From: Delphinus delphis
Lineage: Eukaryota > Chordata > Mammalia > Artiodactyla > Delphinidae
Direction of reading: 5' to 3'
DNA length: 64,000 nucleotides
Assembly: GCF_949987515.2 (NCBI RefSeq)
Contig: NC_082684.1
Coordinates: 16,545,701 to 16,609,700 of the forward strand
This document shows, one piece after another, positions 1 to 12,270 of the stretch (the first letter of the stretch is position 1; every line of letters begins with the position of its first letter). The notes beneath the pieces were generated by a model. That model searched no databases, was not told the origin of the DNA, and saw only the letters and a list, made by a program, of their open reading frames with translations. The position numbers and the translations under genes were made by a program.

Positions 1-640
1 TTCATTTAAAAACATTTATTCAACTCCTGAGTGTTGACTTTCTGTCCAGATCTTCCTCTTGATCCCCCAATCTGTACTTAGATGTATCTCAGTTTGCTTC
101 TTTTCTTTCATGGGCAATGTGTAAATATTTCCTTAGGGCACAAGCATGGAGGGTTGGAAACCGTATTTAGTAAGGTCATTTGATTGCTTGATGCACATAT
201 GAACAAAGCTGGTGGCTGAGAAGCTGGGAAGACAGACAATGGTCAAGCAGGGCAGGAGAAATATCATTAATTCCTTACCTTATTTTTCGGTTTACTTTAT
301 TCAGCTTTTGGAGGAGACTTTTACCATTATCTTTTCTCCAGAGCTTTTCCTATCTGCTTCTCTATTGTTTTACAATTTTATGTATCTCGTGGTTTTCAAC
401 ACATACGTGTGTGTACATAATATTATATATATACAGAAAGAGAGTCAGAAAAACAGAAAGAAAAAGAGGAGAGGAGAGGAAAGAATAGACTATCTAGCTG
501 GATTATTATATTCTTTAGGCTGAAACCATATCTTATCTCATTTCATATGTTCTATACAGCACCTAATTCGATGCCTAGTTCAGTATCTTTCTCAAAGGCA
601 TGGGAATACAAGTTTAGAACGGGGGTAACAGTTACTGGTG
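1..640. other. Unique AT-rich DNA, no gene seen
   Basis: No recognisable exon, repeat family or RNA gene. An open frame of about 100 codons near 212-523 has no familiar domain and ends in a lysine/arginine-rich run from purine-rich DNA; I treat it as chance. Confidence 0.6.
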
Positions 641-654
641 TGAGCCACTGACTC

Positions 655-860
655 TGCCTGGCATGGTAATAAGCACTTTTATGTAGTATGTTTTCTTTCA
701 CAGTCTCAATAATCTTAATGAGATAGGTCCCATTATTGTTTCATTTTATACAACAGACAAATTTACCAGAGGCCACATGGCTAGTCAATGGAGAGCCCAG
801 GGAATCAAACCCTGGACTGTCTGACCCCAAAGCTGATGTCCTCAACCAGTACATGTCCCT
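655..860 (-). repeat. MIR SINE fragment, antisense
   Basis: The top strand shows the reverse complement of the MIR core: a step down through 'cattattg...attttata', then 'ggccacatggctagtca', then an old tRNA-like end ('gggaatcaaaccctgg'). MIR is an ancient mammal-wide tRNA-derived SINE. Limits are approximate. Confidence 0.7.
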
Positions 861-865
861 CTTAA

Positions 866-1428
866 AGCAAAAGCCTTCAGGCAGGGTGACTGATGCTCCA
901 AGGTCCTCTCTTTCTTTTCATTTTGTTCAAACGCCTTTATGAACCTACTTTCCAATATTCCCCTTTAGTGTGCTCCTGACTGACTCACTTCTCAAGAAGC
1001 CTGGTCCAAACAGGGCTTCTGGCCTCAGATTTGCAGGGAAGAGCCAGATTTGAATCTCTTTGATGAAAAAATTGAAGACCAGCCCCTTATTTCTTAGAAT
1101 TTAAAATGACATTGCAAATTCAAACTTTGGTGGCCTGGAGCCAGCTGTGGAATCTGCCTTGGGAGAACCTGATGTTTTTCACAGATGGCTCAACACTCAT
1201 GAGTGACAACCTGCAGATTTATGCAGGGAGGATGGGAGGGGACCCTTTGGGCCCTTACTGAAGTTTGGCAAGTTAAAGTTTATCTCACCTGATTGGATCC
1301 TGCTTTCCTCAGTTATTGTTGATCTCAGGGAGGCTAGGAAGGCTGAGCTCATCCTCACTGGGCAGAGAAAACGGAGGAGCATAGAATGCCTGTGCCTGTG
1401 CCCTCAATTTGGTGGTATCTCTGTGACT

Positions 1429-1430
<2 letters not shown>
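866..1430. other. Unique DNA, no gene seen
   Basis: No family recognised. Short open frames here lack start context, domains or splice signals I would trust. Confidence 0.55.

Positions 1431-1478
<48 letters not shown>
1431..1478. repeat. (GT)24 microsatellite
   Basis: Uninterrupted GT dinucleotide run of about 48 bp. Alternating purine-pyrimidine DNA of this kind can adopt Z-DNA and is usually length-polymorphic. Confidence 0.97.
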
Positions 1479-1479
<1 letters not shown>

Positions 1480-2085
1480 GGCTTCAATAGGGTGAAAGGA
1501 GATGCTGCACTGTGATAAGTTTTTTAAAAAAAATTTTCAAAATTCTTTATATAGAAAATTTAGGAAGTGCATAAATGTAGTCATAATTCCATTATCCAGA
1601 GGTATCCATATTCCTATTTTGATGAATCCAGTATTTTTCTACTTATGTATTTGTATATATTATATTTACCTAATAGACACAGATTCTTTTAAATATTAAT
1701 ATGGATCAACTAATTTGTCTACCCATTCTATTTTACAGCATGTTGTCTATGACTATCTGGTATTCTATTGAATGGGTATGCTATTATTTCCTTTATCAAC
1801 TAGGAACCCTTCCTTGGTGTCAGTTTCAATCATCCATAGTGAGAGGGTATTTGGACCAAGAGCCTCAGTGGCGTGAGTTATGTTTCTCAGACCTTGGCTT
1901 TCTTCCTTCAACCATCCTGTTGCAATGAATTTTACATGACCTGCAAGGGCATCTTCCCCTGGCACCTTCAAGGGATTTGCTCAGGATATTGATATTGAAA
2001 GGGTAGACAGGGCAATTCATGTGTATAGATGGACATCTTTAAGGAATCAAAGCATTGAAGAAATGGGAAATTGTTTCAGTTACAT
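1479..2085. other. Unique AT-rich DNA, no gene seen
   Basis: No gene or clearly identifiable repeat. Part of 1520-1760 may be a very old LINE remnant, but I cannot support an assignment. Confidence 0.45.
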
Positions 2086-2089
2086 CCAT

Positions 2090-2156
2090 TAAAAAGAAAG
2101 AGAAAAATAGAAGAGAAAGGGGGAAAAGGAGAGGGAGAGAGAGAGGGAGAGACCAA
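2090..2156. repeat. Purine-rich (GA/GGGA)n tract
   Basis: Top strand is almost all A and G, with GAGAGA and GGGAGA motifs. It directly precedes the L1 3' segment, a common place for L1 internal G-rich sequence. Confidence 0.8.
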
Positions 2157-2575
2157 GACTTCACTTGTTATCTGGAAGAAACAGACTCGCAGAGAGCAAA
2201 TTAGTGGTTACCAATGGGGAGGGTCAACATGGGGGTGGGGGAGCGGGAGGTACAAACTACTGGGTGTAAGTTAGGCTCAAGGATGTATTGTACAACATGG
2301 GGAATATAGCCATTTTTTTTTTTTTTTTTTTTGTGGTAAGCGGGCCTCTCCCTGCTCCGGACGCGCAGGCTCAGCGGCCATGGCTCACAGGCCCAGCCGC
2401 TCCGTGGCATGTGGGATCTTCCTGGACTGGGGCACGAACCCACGTCCCCTGCATCGGCAGGCTGACTCTCAACCACTGTGCCACCAGGGAAGCCCTAGCC
2501 AATATTTTGTAATAATTGTAAATGAAAGTAACCTTTACAAATTGTATTAAAATTTCAAAAAATTCCACAAAACAG
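2157..2575 (+). mobile_element. L1 3' UTR fragment (interrupted)
   Basis: The order 'tggttaccaatgggga', a G-rich patch, 'ggtacaaactactgggtg', 'ggatgtattgtacaacatgg' and 'gtaaccttta' is the 3' UTR of a mammalian L1, sense strand. It is 5'-truncated and split by the CHR SINE at 2313-2495; the text resumes in register after the SINE. Confidence 0.75.
2313..2495 (-). mobile_element. CHR-type SINE with internal deletion
   Basis: Minus-strand tRNA-derived SINE: the T run at 2313-2332 is its A tail, and the end 'ccaccagggaagccc' is its head. Flanks carry 'tagcca' at 2307-2312 and 2496-2501, a short TSD inside the L1 3' UTR. Compared with the other copies here, about 29 bp are missing just inside the tail end (after 'gggcctctcc'), so it is shorter than the roughly 200-bp norm. 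Confidence 0.95.
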
Positions 2576-2694
2576 AAAAGAAAATATCTAGAACGTTCTT
2601 TAAGCTCCTCACAAGCTTGGGAATAAAAGCTCTGTTCAGGGCAGCACATAGTGGTGCTGTTTATAATTGAGGGCAACTATAATAGAAATAATTA

Positions 2695-2830
2695 TCCACA
2701 CTTCTTTTATAGCATATACTAAGGGCCATAGTTAATCCTCTCAATAACACTTCGTGGTAGTTTTTGTCATTATGTCCCTATTTTACAGTGAGGAATTTGA
2801 GGCACACAGAAAGGGAGAGTAGCAATACCC
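2695..2830 (-). repeat. MIR fragment, antisense
   Basis: 'cctctcaataacacttcgtgg', 'ccctattttacag' and 'gaggaatttgaggcaca' follow the reverse complement of the MIR core. Confidence 0.65.
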
Positions 2831-4107
2831 CCCACCCCCCGCCCAATGCTCAGAGTAGAAGAGTGTGACCCAGTCCTTCCTTGTTGCAGATCAAGATGGA
2901 GGAAAGTAATTTAGTGGAACTAACCTAGGACCCCCCATACCTGGAGATGTTTGCAGGACTGGACACCCTCCAGCTTCTAGTGGGCATGACAGCACCGTGT
3001 CACTCAGAAATGGGTACCAACATGCCTGTCACACTAGGAGATCCTGGACATTGTCCTGAGATAACAATTGAGAATCATTCAAGGGTCAATATTTAGTAAT
3101 TTATGTACACTTCTCATCTCTTTCAGACTATTTGACTCTTTCCTCTCTTCCTCCAAAATTTAGTATCTTAAAGGTTTTCAAAGAAATCAATGTCTGAAGT
3201 TCATGCTTTGATTTCAAATGGCCACTCATTCCAGTACAAGCTAGATTCTGGGGTAGATAGACTTGGGCACTGGAGGCTGCAGAGAATTAAGGTTTGATGA
3301 GGACATGTAATTTCTGACCTTGAAGGTAATGCTTGTGCAGACTTTCTTGAGTGTGTAGGGAAGAGGAGGGAGCTGGGGCTGTGGTTAGGTCTGGTCTCAA
3401 CCTATTTGGGGTCCTAATGACACTATTGGACACTTGGTAACTAATGCGAATGAAGTGGCTCAGAGGATGGAGACAATCGTGGTCTGGTGTGGCTCAGGCA
3501 AGTGGGCTTCTTTGTAAAAGTGAGCAGTGACTGTGGAGGGAGACCTATTTCATGAAGTGATGACAGTGTCATTACCTCAAAACCACTCAACAAACCAGAA
3601 TACTTATGGAAAGGACCTTTGGGTTAGTTGACTTTCTGTTTACAGAAAATTTAAGCAGAGAACTATAGACCCTTTTAAAAAGCAAGGGCATTATAGGAAC
3701 CATAAATGCATCTTGGTTTTGTCCTTGAGAATTTATAGTACCTGAGGGCCATCGTTCTGAACTTAGTTTTCATTATTTGGTGATACAGTCGTAGAAGGTT
3801 TAGGATAAATGGCTGAATGTGTACAAATCCCAGGTTATCCCTGAGAACTTAGATTACAAACAATTCATGACACAAACCTGTCTTGCTGTCATTTCTTTAT
3901 GTGGTCTAAGAGAAGCCAATGAGCACAGGATCCTGAGACACAGCCCAGGTCTCCGGTCTCTGGTCTGCCAGAGATAACTGGCTGGGGGCCTTGGAAAAAC
4001 AGCTGCCTTGGACCTCAAGTTGGTCTAAAGTAAAATGAGGAGTTGCACCGGGAATTTTTAAGGTGTCTTCCAGCAGTAATATTTGATGATACATGAGTTA
4101 CGGCTTG
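2831..4107. other. Mostly unique DNA
   Basis: No gene. Around 2920-3080 the stretch ending 'ttgagaatcattc' faintly resembles the end of a hAT-type MITE ('gttgagaaccactg'), too diverged to call. The rest is unassigned. Confidence 0.45.
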
Positions 4108-4216
4108 GGAAGAAAGAAGGGAGAGAGAGAGGGAGAAAGGAAATGGGAGAGGTAGGAAGGAAGAAAGAAGAAAGGAAGAGAGGGAGGAAGGATGGAATAA
4201 AGGAAGGAGATAAGGA
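4108..4216. repeat. Purine-rich (GGAA)n tract
   Basis: Imperfect GGAA, GAAA and GGGA repeats over about 110 bp, with very few pyrimidines on the top strand. Confidence 0.9.
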
Positions 4217-4973
4217 GGATATGAAAAGAAATTAGGACAGGTTCAAATTAGTTGAGCCCCTCTTATCTGCCTGTAACAGACAACACTATCTACTACTGAC
4301 ACATAACTAGTCAAATCTCCCATCCTTCTGCTTTTCAATAGGGCTGAGTCTGACGCTCCCACTGTCTGGCCACGACTCCTTTTGGCTGAGCAAGGTAGAT
4401 ATGTAAAGCTGCAGCATTAAAAGTGGCTGAGAAGGGCTAGATTTATCCACAGTAGGAAAGGCAACACACCAAATCTGGAAAAATATATTTCTGGGGGATA
4501 GACTGTTCAGCAGCTGCTGGGAAGATTTTGGGGGAAATAGACGCACGGAGAGGATATTTAGGAAATTTCCCTATATGCATCACAAAAATATAAAGCATGT
4601 TTTTCACTCTTCAAGACTTCAGTGAAAGTTTAAATTGCTTCTTAATGCTATTTTTATGTTCAACTTGCGTCTTCTTTGAGTATCACACTATGCTAAGACC
4701 AGTCCCATTTTATCTGTGTTATAAGAGGTTTTGCTGGGTGGGGATAGGAGAAAGTAGGCACATTCAAATTCTCATGGAGCGTCCAGAGAAAGCTCAGGTT
4801 GTGCATTTTTAAGAGCAGACTTCAAGGAAAATGGAGCCCAGGGAAAATATGAATTACAAAGGCAGGATGAAAATTTGAAAATGATAAACAGAGGAAGGCA
4901 GGCTTTAGTTGGTCTTATCCTGAGAAACTCTTATCAGTGGAGAAGACAAGGATTTAAATAAGCAAAACAACCC
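4217..4973. other. Unique DNA, no gene seen
   Basis: No recognisable family or coding signal. Confidence 0.5.
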
Positions 4974-5430
4974 TCGACTGAAAAAAAAAAAAGCACAACC
5001 TAAAAGTTGAAAATTATGTTTTATTTGGTGGACTTTCTGAAGACTTCAAGCCTGGAAGACAGCCTCTCAGATTGCTCTGAGGAACTACTCTGAAGAGGTA
5101 AGGGAGGAGTCGGACATATAGGAGTGTTTGCAACAAAAACCGGGTAGTTGAAACATCAAAAGATTACTGTAAATTAAAGAAAACCAGACATCTCAGATTA
5201 ATGAATTTAGCGCTTTTCTATGTATAGGAAGATGCAAGAGTCTGGGCTCATAGAAATCAGTCCTTTGATATGCACCTTCATTAACTAGAGCCAGTATTCT
5301 GTTTTTCTCCATCCTGGATCCCCTCAGGGGGCACGGTTGGACATGGCTGCAGTGGCTGATGTCTTGATGACCTCAACATCCTTTGTTTACTGACATGGCA
5401 GGAAAAATTCTTCCTCCACACAACCTCAAA
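4974..5430 (-). mobile_element. LTR-like element, left inverted arm
   Basis: Read on the minus strand this arm runs from 'ggcatcctttgtttactg'-like sequence through 'tgagcccagactcttgcatc', 'gttgcaaacactcctatatg', 'ccaaataaaacataa' (polyadenylation signal) and 'caacttttaggttg'. That order fits a retroviral LTR with R/U5 at the left end. It pairs with 5570-6086 in opposite orientation. I cannot name the family. No internal viral genes are present. Confidence 0.6.
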
Positions 5431-6086
5431 CTTGTTGACTGTGCTTTCCCTGGTCACCTCCTATAACTGTCCTCCCTACCTGACATCTTTTGCCTTTAGT
5501 TGAAGATGGTATTTAAGGTAGTGGCTTCATCCATTTTGGCGAGTTTATTTTCTTGGTCTCCTCTCCCAGGTGAGAAATGGAATATTGCCTGCCTTATCAG
5601 TAAACAAAGGATGCCACAGTCACCAGCGATTGCAGCCACAGCCTTGGTGAGCCGGTGAGCCCCGAGGAACCTCAGGAAGGGAAAGCATACCTGCCATCTA
5701 GCAGCCATCAGACTGTAGTCACTCCCTACGGTGAACCCTGAGGAAACTCAGAATGTGGAAACACAGGATGCTGGCCCCAGATAGCTGAGGTGCACATCAA
5801 AGGAATGATTTCAGTGAGCCCAGACTCTTGCATCTTTCCACACATAGAAAAGCACTAAATTCCTTAACTTGAGATATCTAGCTTTCTTTTATTAACATTA
5901 ACCGTTTGTTCCTACTACCTGCCCTTTGTTGCAAAACTCTTATATATCCTAGCTCCCCCCTCGCCTCCTTGGAGCAGGTTTCCCAGGGTTACTTGAGATG
6001 CTGCCTCCCAGGCTTGAAGTACTCAGCATGTCCACTGAATAAAACATAAATCTCCACTTTTAGGTTGGGATATTTTTCTTAGTCAA
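5431..6086 (+). mobile_element. LTR-like element, right arm
   Basis: Plus-strand counterpart of the preceding arm. It adds a U3-like start with a TATA-like 'ggtatttaagg' near 5508-5518. Then come the shared 'tgagcccagactcttgcatc' (5816-5835), 'cctttgttgcaaaactc' near 5922-5940, an 'aataaa' signal near 6037 and a tail 'cacttttaggttggg'. It carries about 80 bp near 5650-5730 absent from the left arm. Solo LTR in an inverted pair is the simplest reading; the family is unknown. Confidence 0.6.
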
Positions 6087-8574
6087 CACATGTGTACAGT
6101 GTTACTAAACTTTTGTCTGATTTTCTCCTATTAAATTATTTCATGTCAGTTTAACTCTTGGACCAGCCAGAAGAACCTAGAAGGGTAGGAGGGAAAATTT
6201 TCTTCTCCAACAAAATTCTCTGAGAGATGCTTGGTGGAGCTCCTGAGGGTGCCTGCTGTTTAGCCCTGTGTGACGAGGCCAACGGCAGTTCCTCCTGCAT
6301 AGGGGTGCTTCTCCCCACAATAGGATAGAGACCAGCAGGGGGAAGGATATTTTTCTGGCTTGCTCTTTTTGTGGGTTCTCTGGTGAATTGAAGGTCCTCT
6401 CCAGCTGTGAGAGTGTCTAACCTGGTTAAAAGCTAACAGATTGCTGTGAATGCAAGACAATTAACATTAGATAAAATCATTTATAAACATTATTCTAAAT
6501 AAGGCTGTCCCAGCTGTTGGTGGCCCTTTTGAAGGCATCAGATTTGCAGTCAGCGTGTAGAGATTTATTGCTCTGTTCTCAAGTGTTCTCATCACTATCT
6601 CATTTTTGTTCTGGAATTTTTTGTAGGCTTTTTATTTCACTTCAAAAAAATATGCTTCTGGCAGGATTATTTGAGAGGGAGAAGTTCCAAGGAAGGGAGA
6701 TTAGGAGACTTTATGCCCTCTAAAGTAGAAAATAGTGGGAGAAAATTAAAACTTCTCTCACACATTTTCTCAGGTCAGGAGTGACTAGCGATATAGCCAT
6801 CCAGTGATGGGGGTCTTGTCAAAATATTGCTGTCGCTGAGATCAATGACAAACACAACAGTTTGTGAGTGTGTATGTGTTAAAGGGGTGTTTCTATCAGA
6901 GCTGCCAAATATTTCAAATTTGTGTTTGTGTTGTAATTTAAAGTATAAATACCAAAGGCAAGGGCATATTTTAAGACAAAAATAAAACATAAAACTGCTG
7001 TCACTACTGTGGAAGGAAAATCAGAATGGAGTTGGTATGGAGCCGGGAGGACATCGAGGAAGCATGACTTCTGCACTTCTCAGTCTGGATGGAATCTGAC
7101 CTTTGACCACTTATTGTCTTCATGTAGCAGCAGGCAACCAGAACATCTGCCCAAGGTTCCAGAAGCTCAAGATACTTATCAGACCCTTACCCTAAAATAG
7201 CTTGTGACAGTCTATCCATTAAGGACAAATATTTCCTTTTCTGCGTGAGACAACTTTAACAACCTTGTGGCTTTTACCTTTATAAGCCCCTGGATCTTTC
7301 TCATCCCCAGAACACTGTTGGTTTTACCTGAAAATGTGTCTCCAGAATTGCAATTCCAAGACCCCAAACAAACTCTTTTATTCTTTGCAGACTTCTGCAT
7401 TTCTTGGTTGACACTATACATGTGTGAAAATATAAAATAAAAATGCCTATTAGTAATCATATACTCCATTAAAATGAATTTTAGTGAGCTTGAAATAGCA
7501 TTTTTAATGCAAACTTATGACATAGGAAAGATACTGATGAATTAAAAAATAATAATAATTTATCCTTTCTACTCTTCTGTTGGCTGCAAGGTACCTCTAC
7601 AGTGTGAGAAAATCTCCCAGGATAGATGGTATATGAAATTTCATATCTTCTTCCCTGGAGTTGGGACTTTTGATGTTCAGTTAGTTCCCCTACATATTAT
7701 AACCTCTGTTTTGTAACTAAATTGAATGTGCTACCTAGGATAGTTTACTGGATCGAATTTTGTAATTTAGTATGATAGGTAAGCCAGTTTGCTTGACTTA
7801 AGGTAAAAACTTAGGAGATGTGTGGACAAAGCTTCCTTTGTACCTACAAATGTATTCTCCTGTGCTTTGCTAAACCCAGGACAGAGCCTCTTGATTATTG
7901 GGGCTGGTGAAACCTAAGAGAAAAGGCCTTTCCGGGCTTGGGGCACCCCAGGGGGTCTGCTGCAAGATGGGGTCTGGGAGGTGGGACGCCAGGAGGCATG
8001 CTGATGGGGCAGTAAAGACAGTGAGACCCAGGGAAGTCAGAGTAAAGACCTGGAAATGCTGCAGTCTAGAACGCCAGGGTGAAATGTAGCTATAAACGTG
8101 GAATTAACACGTAAGAGAAGGAATTGAAAGGCGCTAAGTGGAGCCCAAAGAAGGTGCTTGAGGTAAGCAAAGTTACAGCTTTACATTTAAAATTATATTT
8201 ATTTAATATTTTTTGTTTATAAAAGTGATATCTACTTACTGAGGAAAACTTGGAAAGGACAGATAACTCTTAAGAGAAAAGAAATTGTAATTACCATCTT
8301 TTCCCCCACTGGAGTTAACTGTTTTGAATGTTTTACTTTGTGTCCTTCCTTTAATTCATTTTCCCAAGTATATACATCAGATTAAGGTCATATTACATAG
8401 GTGTCTATGACCGTATATCATCTTTTTTCTCATAATGTTCTTTGTTTATTCAACATTCAAGGAGCATTTGCTCTGTGACTGTTGGAAATTTGTTTTCCTT
8501 TATTTTTTTATTTTTAATTTTTTTGATGTAGTGAATGTGTATATCACATAAACTTGTGTACAAATACCATAGTG
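6087..8574. other. Unique DNA, no gene seen
   Basis: About 2.5 kb with no recognised gene or repeat beyond short A-rich patches. Open frames of 60-85 codons show no domain, and none extends across its neighbours as an exon series would. Confidence 0.5.
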
Positions 8575-9105
8575 TTCTTTTCTTAATTGAAATGTAGTTG
8601 ATGTATAATATTATAAATTACAGGTGTACAATATAGTGATTCACAATTTTTAAAGGTCATACTCCATTTATAGTTATTATAAAATATTGGCTATATTCCC
8701 TGTGTTGTACAATATATCCTTGTAGCTTACTTTATACCTAATAGTCTGCACCTCTTAATCCCCTACTCCTATCCCCTCTCCACCACCACTTCCCTCTCTG
8801 CACTGGTAACCACTAGTTTGTTCTCTATATCTGTGAGCCTGCTTCTCTTTTGTTATATTCACTAGTTTGTTGTATTTTTTAGATTTCAAATATAAGTGTA
8901 TCATACAGTATTTGTCTTTCTCTGTCTGACTTATTTCACTTAGCTTAATGCCCTCCAAGTTCATCCATGTTGCCGCAAATGGCAAAATTTCATTCTTTTT
9001 TAAGGCTGAGTACTATTCCATTGTGTACATGGACACTTTGGTTGCTTCCATATCTTGGCAATTGTAAAAAGTGCTGCTATGAACACTAGGGGGCGTGTAT
9101 CTTTT
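8575..9105 (-). mobile_element. L1 fragment, antisense (3' UTR and ORF2 end)
   Basis: The top strand reads backwards through an older L1: 'ttgatgtataatattat', 'tgttgtacaatatatcc', 'ggtaaccactagtttg', then 'cttatttcacttagc', 'aagttcatccatgttgc' and 'tactattccattgtgta'. The last three are reverse complements of the conserved ORF2 C-terminal region. It is 5'-truncated at the right end. Confidence 0.85.
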
Positions 9106-9544
9106 TAATTACAATAGGACCTGTCAGGTCCTGCTCGGCTGAATAGCCCCTTTTATCTGATACTCAGGTCTGCTCATGCTGACTACCTCTTGTCATTCAA
9201 GTGTTTTTTCTGACATTATATTTGGATTTTGTCATCATATCTTCTCCATGCAATTTTATTTAAGAAATTTCCAGTTGCATTCACTGATTTTATTTGTTAA
9301 ATGCATTTTTAAGCTAATATTTACTCAATATTTAATATGTACCAGGTACTGGGCTATTTTTCACAACAACCCATTTTAGAGAAGAGAAACCTATTGTCTG
9401 AACGATTTAATATGGTTGAGCCATGTTTGCAACACATCTAATACATTCGCCGGACATCCTAGTAGCACAGGCATTTCAAATCTTTAATCAGGTATGCATA
9501 GGAGCTGCTCACATGCCCAGGAAAAACGGTAAACTAGCTGCTAG
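9106..9544. other. Unique DNA, no gene seen
   Basis: Nothing recognised apart from AT-rich sequence. Confidence 0.5.
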
Positions 9545-9765
9545 CATTTATGGGATGCTTGTGACCTGCTAGGCACTGAGCTAACTTCTTCACATGAATG
9601 AGCTCATGTAGTCCTCATCACGATCTCATAAGGTAGGTTGTATTAGTGTCCCCGTTTTATAAATGAAGATGTGAATTATGGAAGCTAAGTAATTTCCCAA
9701 GGTCACACATGTATTAAGTCAATATATTTGAATCTGGTGGTCTGAACTTGGAGTCTACATTCTTA
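9545..9765 (-). repeat. MIR SINE, antisense
   Basis: 'gctaggcactgagctaac', 'gtcctcatcacgatctcat', 'ccccgttttataaatga' and 'cccaaggtcacacatgta' follow the MIR reverse complement over nearly its full length. Confidence 0.8.
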
Positions 9766-10559
9766 TATTTCAGAATGATACGTTCATTGTGATGCCATTT
9801 ATGTTTAAAAAAAAACACTCTGCGCAGTATGACTTCTGTGAGTAGATATATGTGACATATGTATGCAAATGCAGAGGAAAAGGTCTTAGACGATATATAT
9901 AGAATTGAATAGTACTACCTCTAGAAAGAGTTGAGAGGAAGCCCAAGATTGAGATGACCTTCAAAGAGATTTACTTATCTGTAAAATTTAGGCATTCTGT
10001 TTTGCAAGGTAAATATGTCCATCTCTATTGTAGGATAAAAAAAAGGATATTCTTATTTTTCACTTTACTGTGAATGCAACAGTGCACCATTTATGACAGC
10101 TCAGTTTCTGGCCCTCATTCTGGTTTCATATCCTCCAGAATATTCCTATTTCCCTTCATTCCCTCTGCAAATTTTGTCAGCTGTAAGGTGCATAAAGGAT
10201 TAAATTCATTAGCAATTTTGTAGAGAAATGTTTCTTCACATTTCCGTGCACACATTTCTATTCATGATGTTTAATATCTGGTGGGCAAGCTTTCAGTTGA
10301 TGAAACATGGGGCACAGCCCTCTCTTCTCCCCAGAGCTGAAGCATTACCATCACATTTTGCAAACTGTCAGAGCACTGGTGTTCCCAGTGCTTAGAATGG
10401 TGTTAACATGGAATGGAAGCTCTCGTCCTGTTAGTCTTAAGGAGTGTGACACAGAGATGCTTCATAAAATGGATGGAAACTCAGTGAGTGGTTATCTGGA
10501 GTCAGGTTCATATTTATAGAACCCATGATGTCCTTTGAGGTTCAAGATTCTGTGAAGGA
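9766..10559. other. Unique DNA, no gene seen
   Basis: No family or coding signal recognised. Confidence 0.5.
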
Positions 10560-10725
10560 AGAAGAGCATGATATATTTTAAATCCATTCTCCAGGTGAGA
10601 AAACTGAGATGAGGAAGGTGACTTGACTTACCTATTGTTACAGCTCCTAAGAAACTGAGATTCAAAGCCAGGTTTTCTAAATTCAAATGCTCTGGCATTT
10701 ACACTAGACTGTGTTGCCTCACAAA
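10560..10725 (-). repeat. MIR fragment, antisense
   Basis: 'tctccaggtgagaaaactga', 'ttacagctcctaagaaactg' and 'gctctggcatttacactaga' follow the reverse-complement MIR order. Divergent. Confidence 0.6.
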
Positions 10726-11759
10726 TTCTTTCAGGGTTGACCAGATGCTCTTTTACATTTACAGACACCATAAATTCCATTTTATACATTTTATAATTTG
10801 CAGTGAGACTGATTAGTAGCTAGGACACCTAATTTAAAAGGAGAAAAAGCTGGGTTCCTGTGAATTAACTGTATGGCAAGTGAGTGTTTGCTGACACTTT
10901 CAGTTAAAGGGATCTTTATTACCATTTGACTTCTGGTGTTTACATTAGATGTAAAAGTTAAACACCACTCTGGGGAAACATTAAAATGCTACAAATGAGT
11001 TTTGCTTTATTTAACTAACTGTCACCATTCTTGGAATCCTATAAAAGTGCTCTTTTTGCCTTTTAAGAATACATGAATATTTTATTTTGCTTCATAAGAT
11101 ATTACAGGTGGTGTCTGAAAAGCATATTAGGGTTGTCTTAGTTTAGAAACAATTCTGATTATACAACATCAAAATTGGAAGAAACCTCGAGATTAACTTT
11201 TTTCAATTTCTTGTCCCTTCTCCTTCAACTAGATATCAACTCTCTTTGAATGTGCAATATACTCTCTCAAAAGGTAGCTCTCATTTGGAAAAGAGGTTAG
11301 TTGTTACTTTTTTCATTGATTTGTGATCTGCAACGTTATAATTTTCATCTTCTTGTCCCAGTTGTGTCCTTCAGACCCACACAGGTGGGAGGATACTGTG
11401 TAAACAACAAAGCACCACTCATATGTAAGCTCTTCTGCAACACAAAATCCATCTAATCCTCCTTCTGCTTAGGCCAGCAATGAAATAATTTGGTGACATT
11501 AAGGTGTAGCTTGGAGAAGGACTTTAGCCTCCTCATCATTACTATGCAAACCCTCCATATTATAAATGAACGTACAATCTTGGTTTAACTATAAGTGTGC
11601 TTGATGTGCAAAAGCAGTGCCAAGGTATCCCAAGTGAACACACAGTTTCGGTGGGAACAAGTTTGCAAACCCTGCTTCTGGAGTGTCTCCTTCATCAGAC
11701 CACAGCCCCTTAAGCCCATGGTCTATAAAAATACTGGAGCAACCATGGCTCCAAATATT
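10726..11759. other. Unique DNA, no gene seen
   Basis: No gene or repeat I can support. Open frames on both strands at 11589-11786 overlap almost completely, a typical chance pattern. Confidence 0.5.
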
Positions 11760-12270
11760 TGCAGCTGTCTCTCTCTGCCATAACAAATTACCACACAGCT
11801 GATGGCTTAAAACAGAACAAATTTATTATTTTGTGGTGCTAGAGATCAGAAGCCCAACAGGAGTCTTGCTGGGCTAAAATCCTTTCTGCATGCAGCAGGG
11901 CTTCATTCCTTTCTGAGAGAATCCATTTTCTTGCCTCTTAATGTTCCTAGAGTCTACCCACATTCCTTGGCTCCCAGGGCCATTTCTTCATCTTCAAAGC
12001 CAGCAATGTGACATCTATCTGATTCTGTTTCTATCATCACATCTCTTTCTCTGGCCCTCCCTGTCTGTCTTCCACATTTAAAGATCCTTGTGATTACATT
12101 GAATCAACTCCAGTAATCTAGTATAATCTCCCTACCTTAAACTCACTTGATTAGCAAATTTATTCTATCTGCAACTGTAATACTGCCTTGCCATGTAATT
12201 TACATATTCACAGGTTCTGCATATTAAGGCATAGACATATTTAGGGGGCATTATTCTGCTTACCATGCTG
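11760..12270 (-). mobile_element. MaLR (MLT1-like) LTR, antisense
   Basis: Reverse complement of a mammalian MaLR-type LTR. It starts 'gccataacaaattaccaca', continues 'atggcttaaaacagaac', 'attccttggctcccagg' and 'ttcaaagccagcaatgtgac', and ends 'acatattcacaggttctg', 'ggcattattctgctta'. Full-length-looking solo LTR of ancient ERVL-MaLR type; no internal region or viral gene. Confidence 0.75.

Noticed and set aside
1431..1478. Regular repeats (also 42583-42626, 59794-59848, 63412-63462) as a CRISPR-like array
   Set aside because: Plain dinucleotide microsatellites without spacers, in a mammalian genome.
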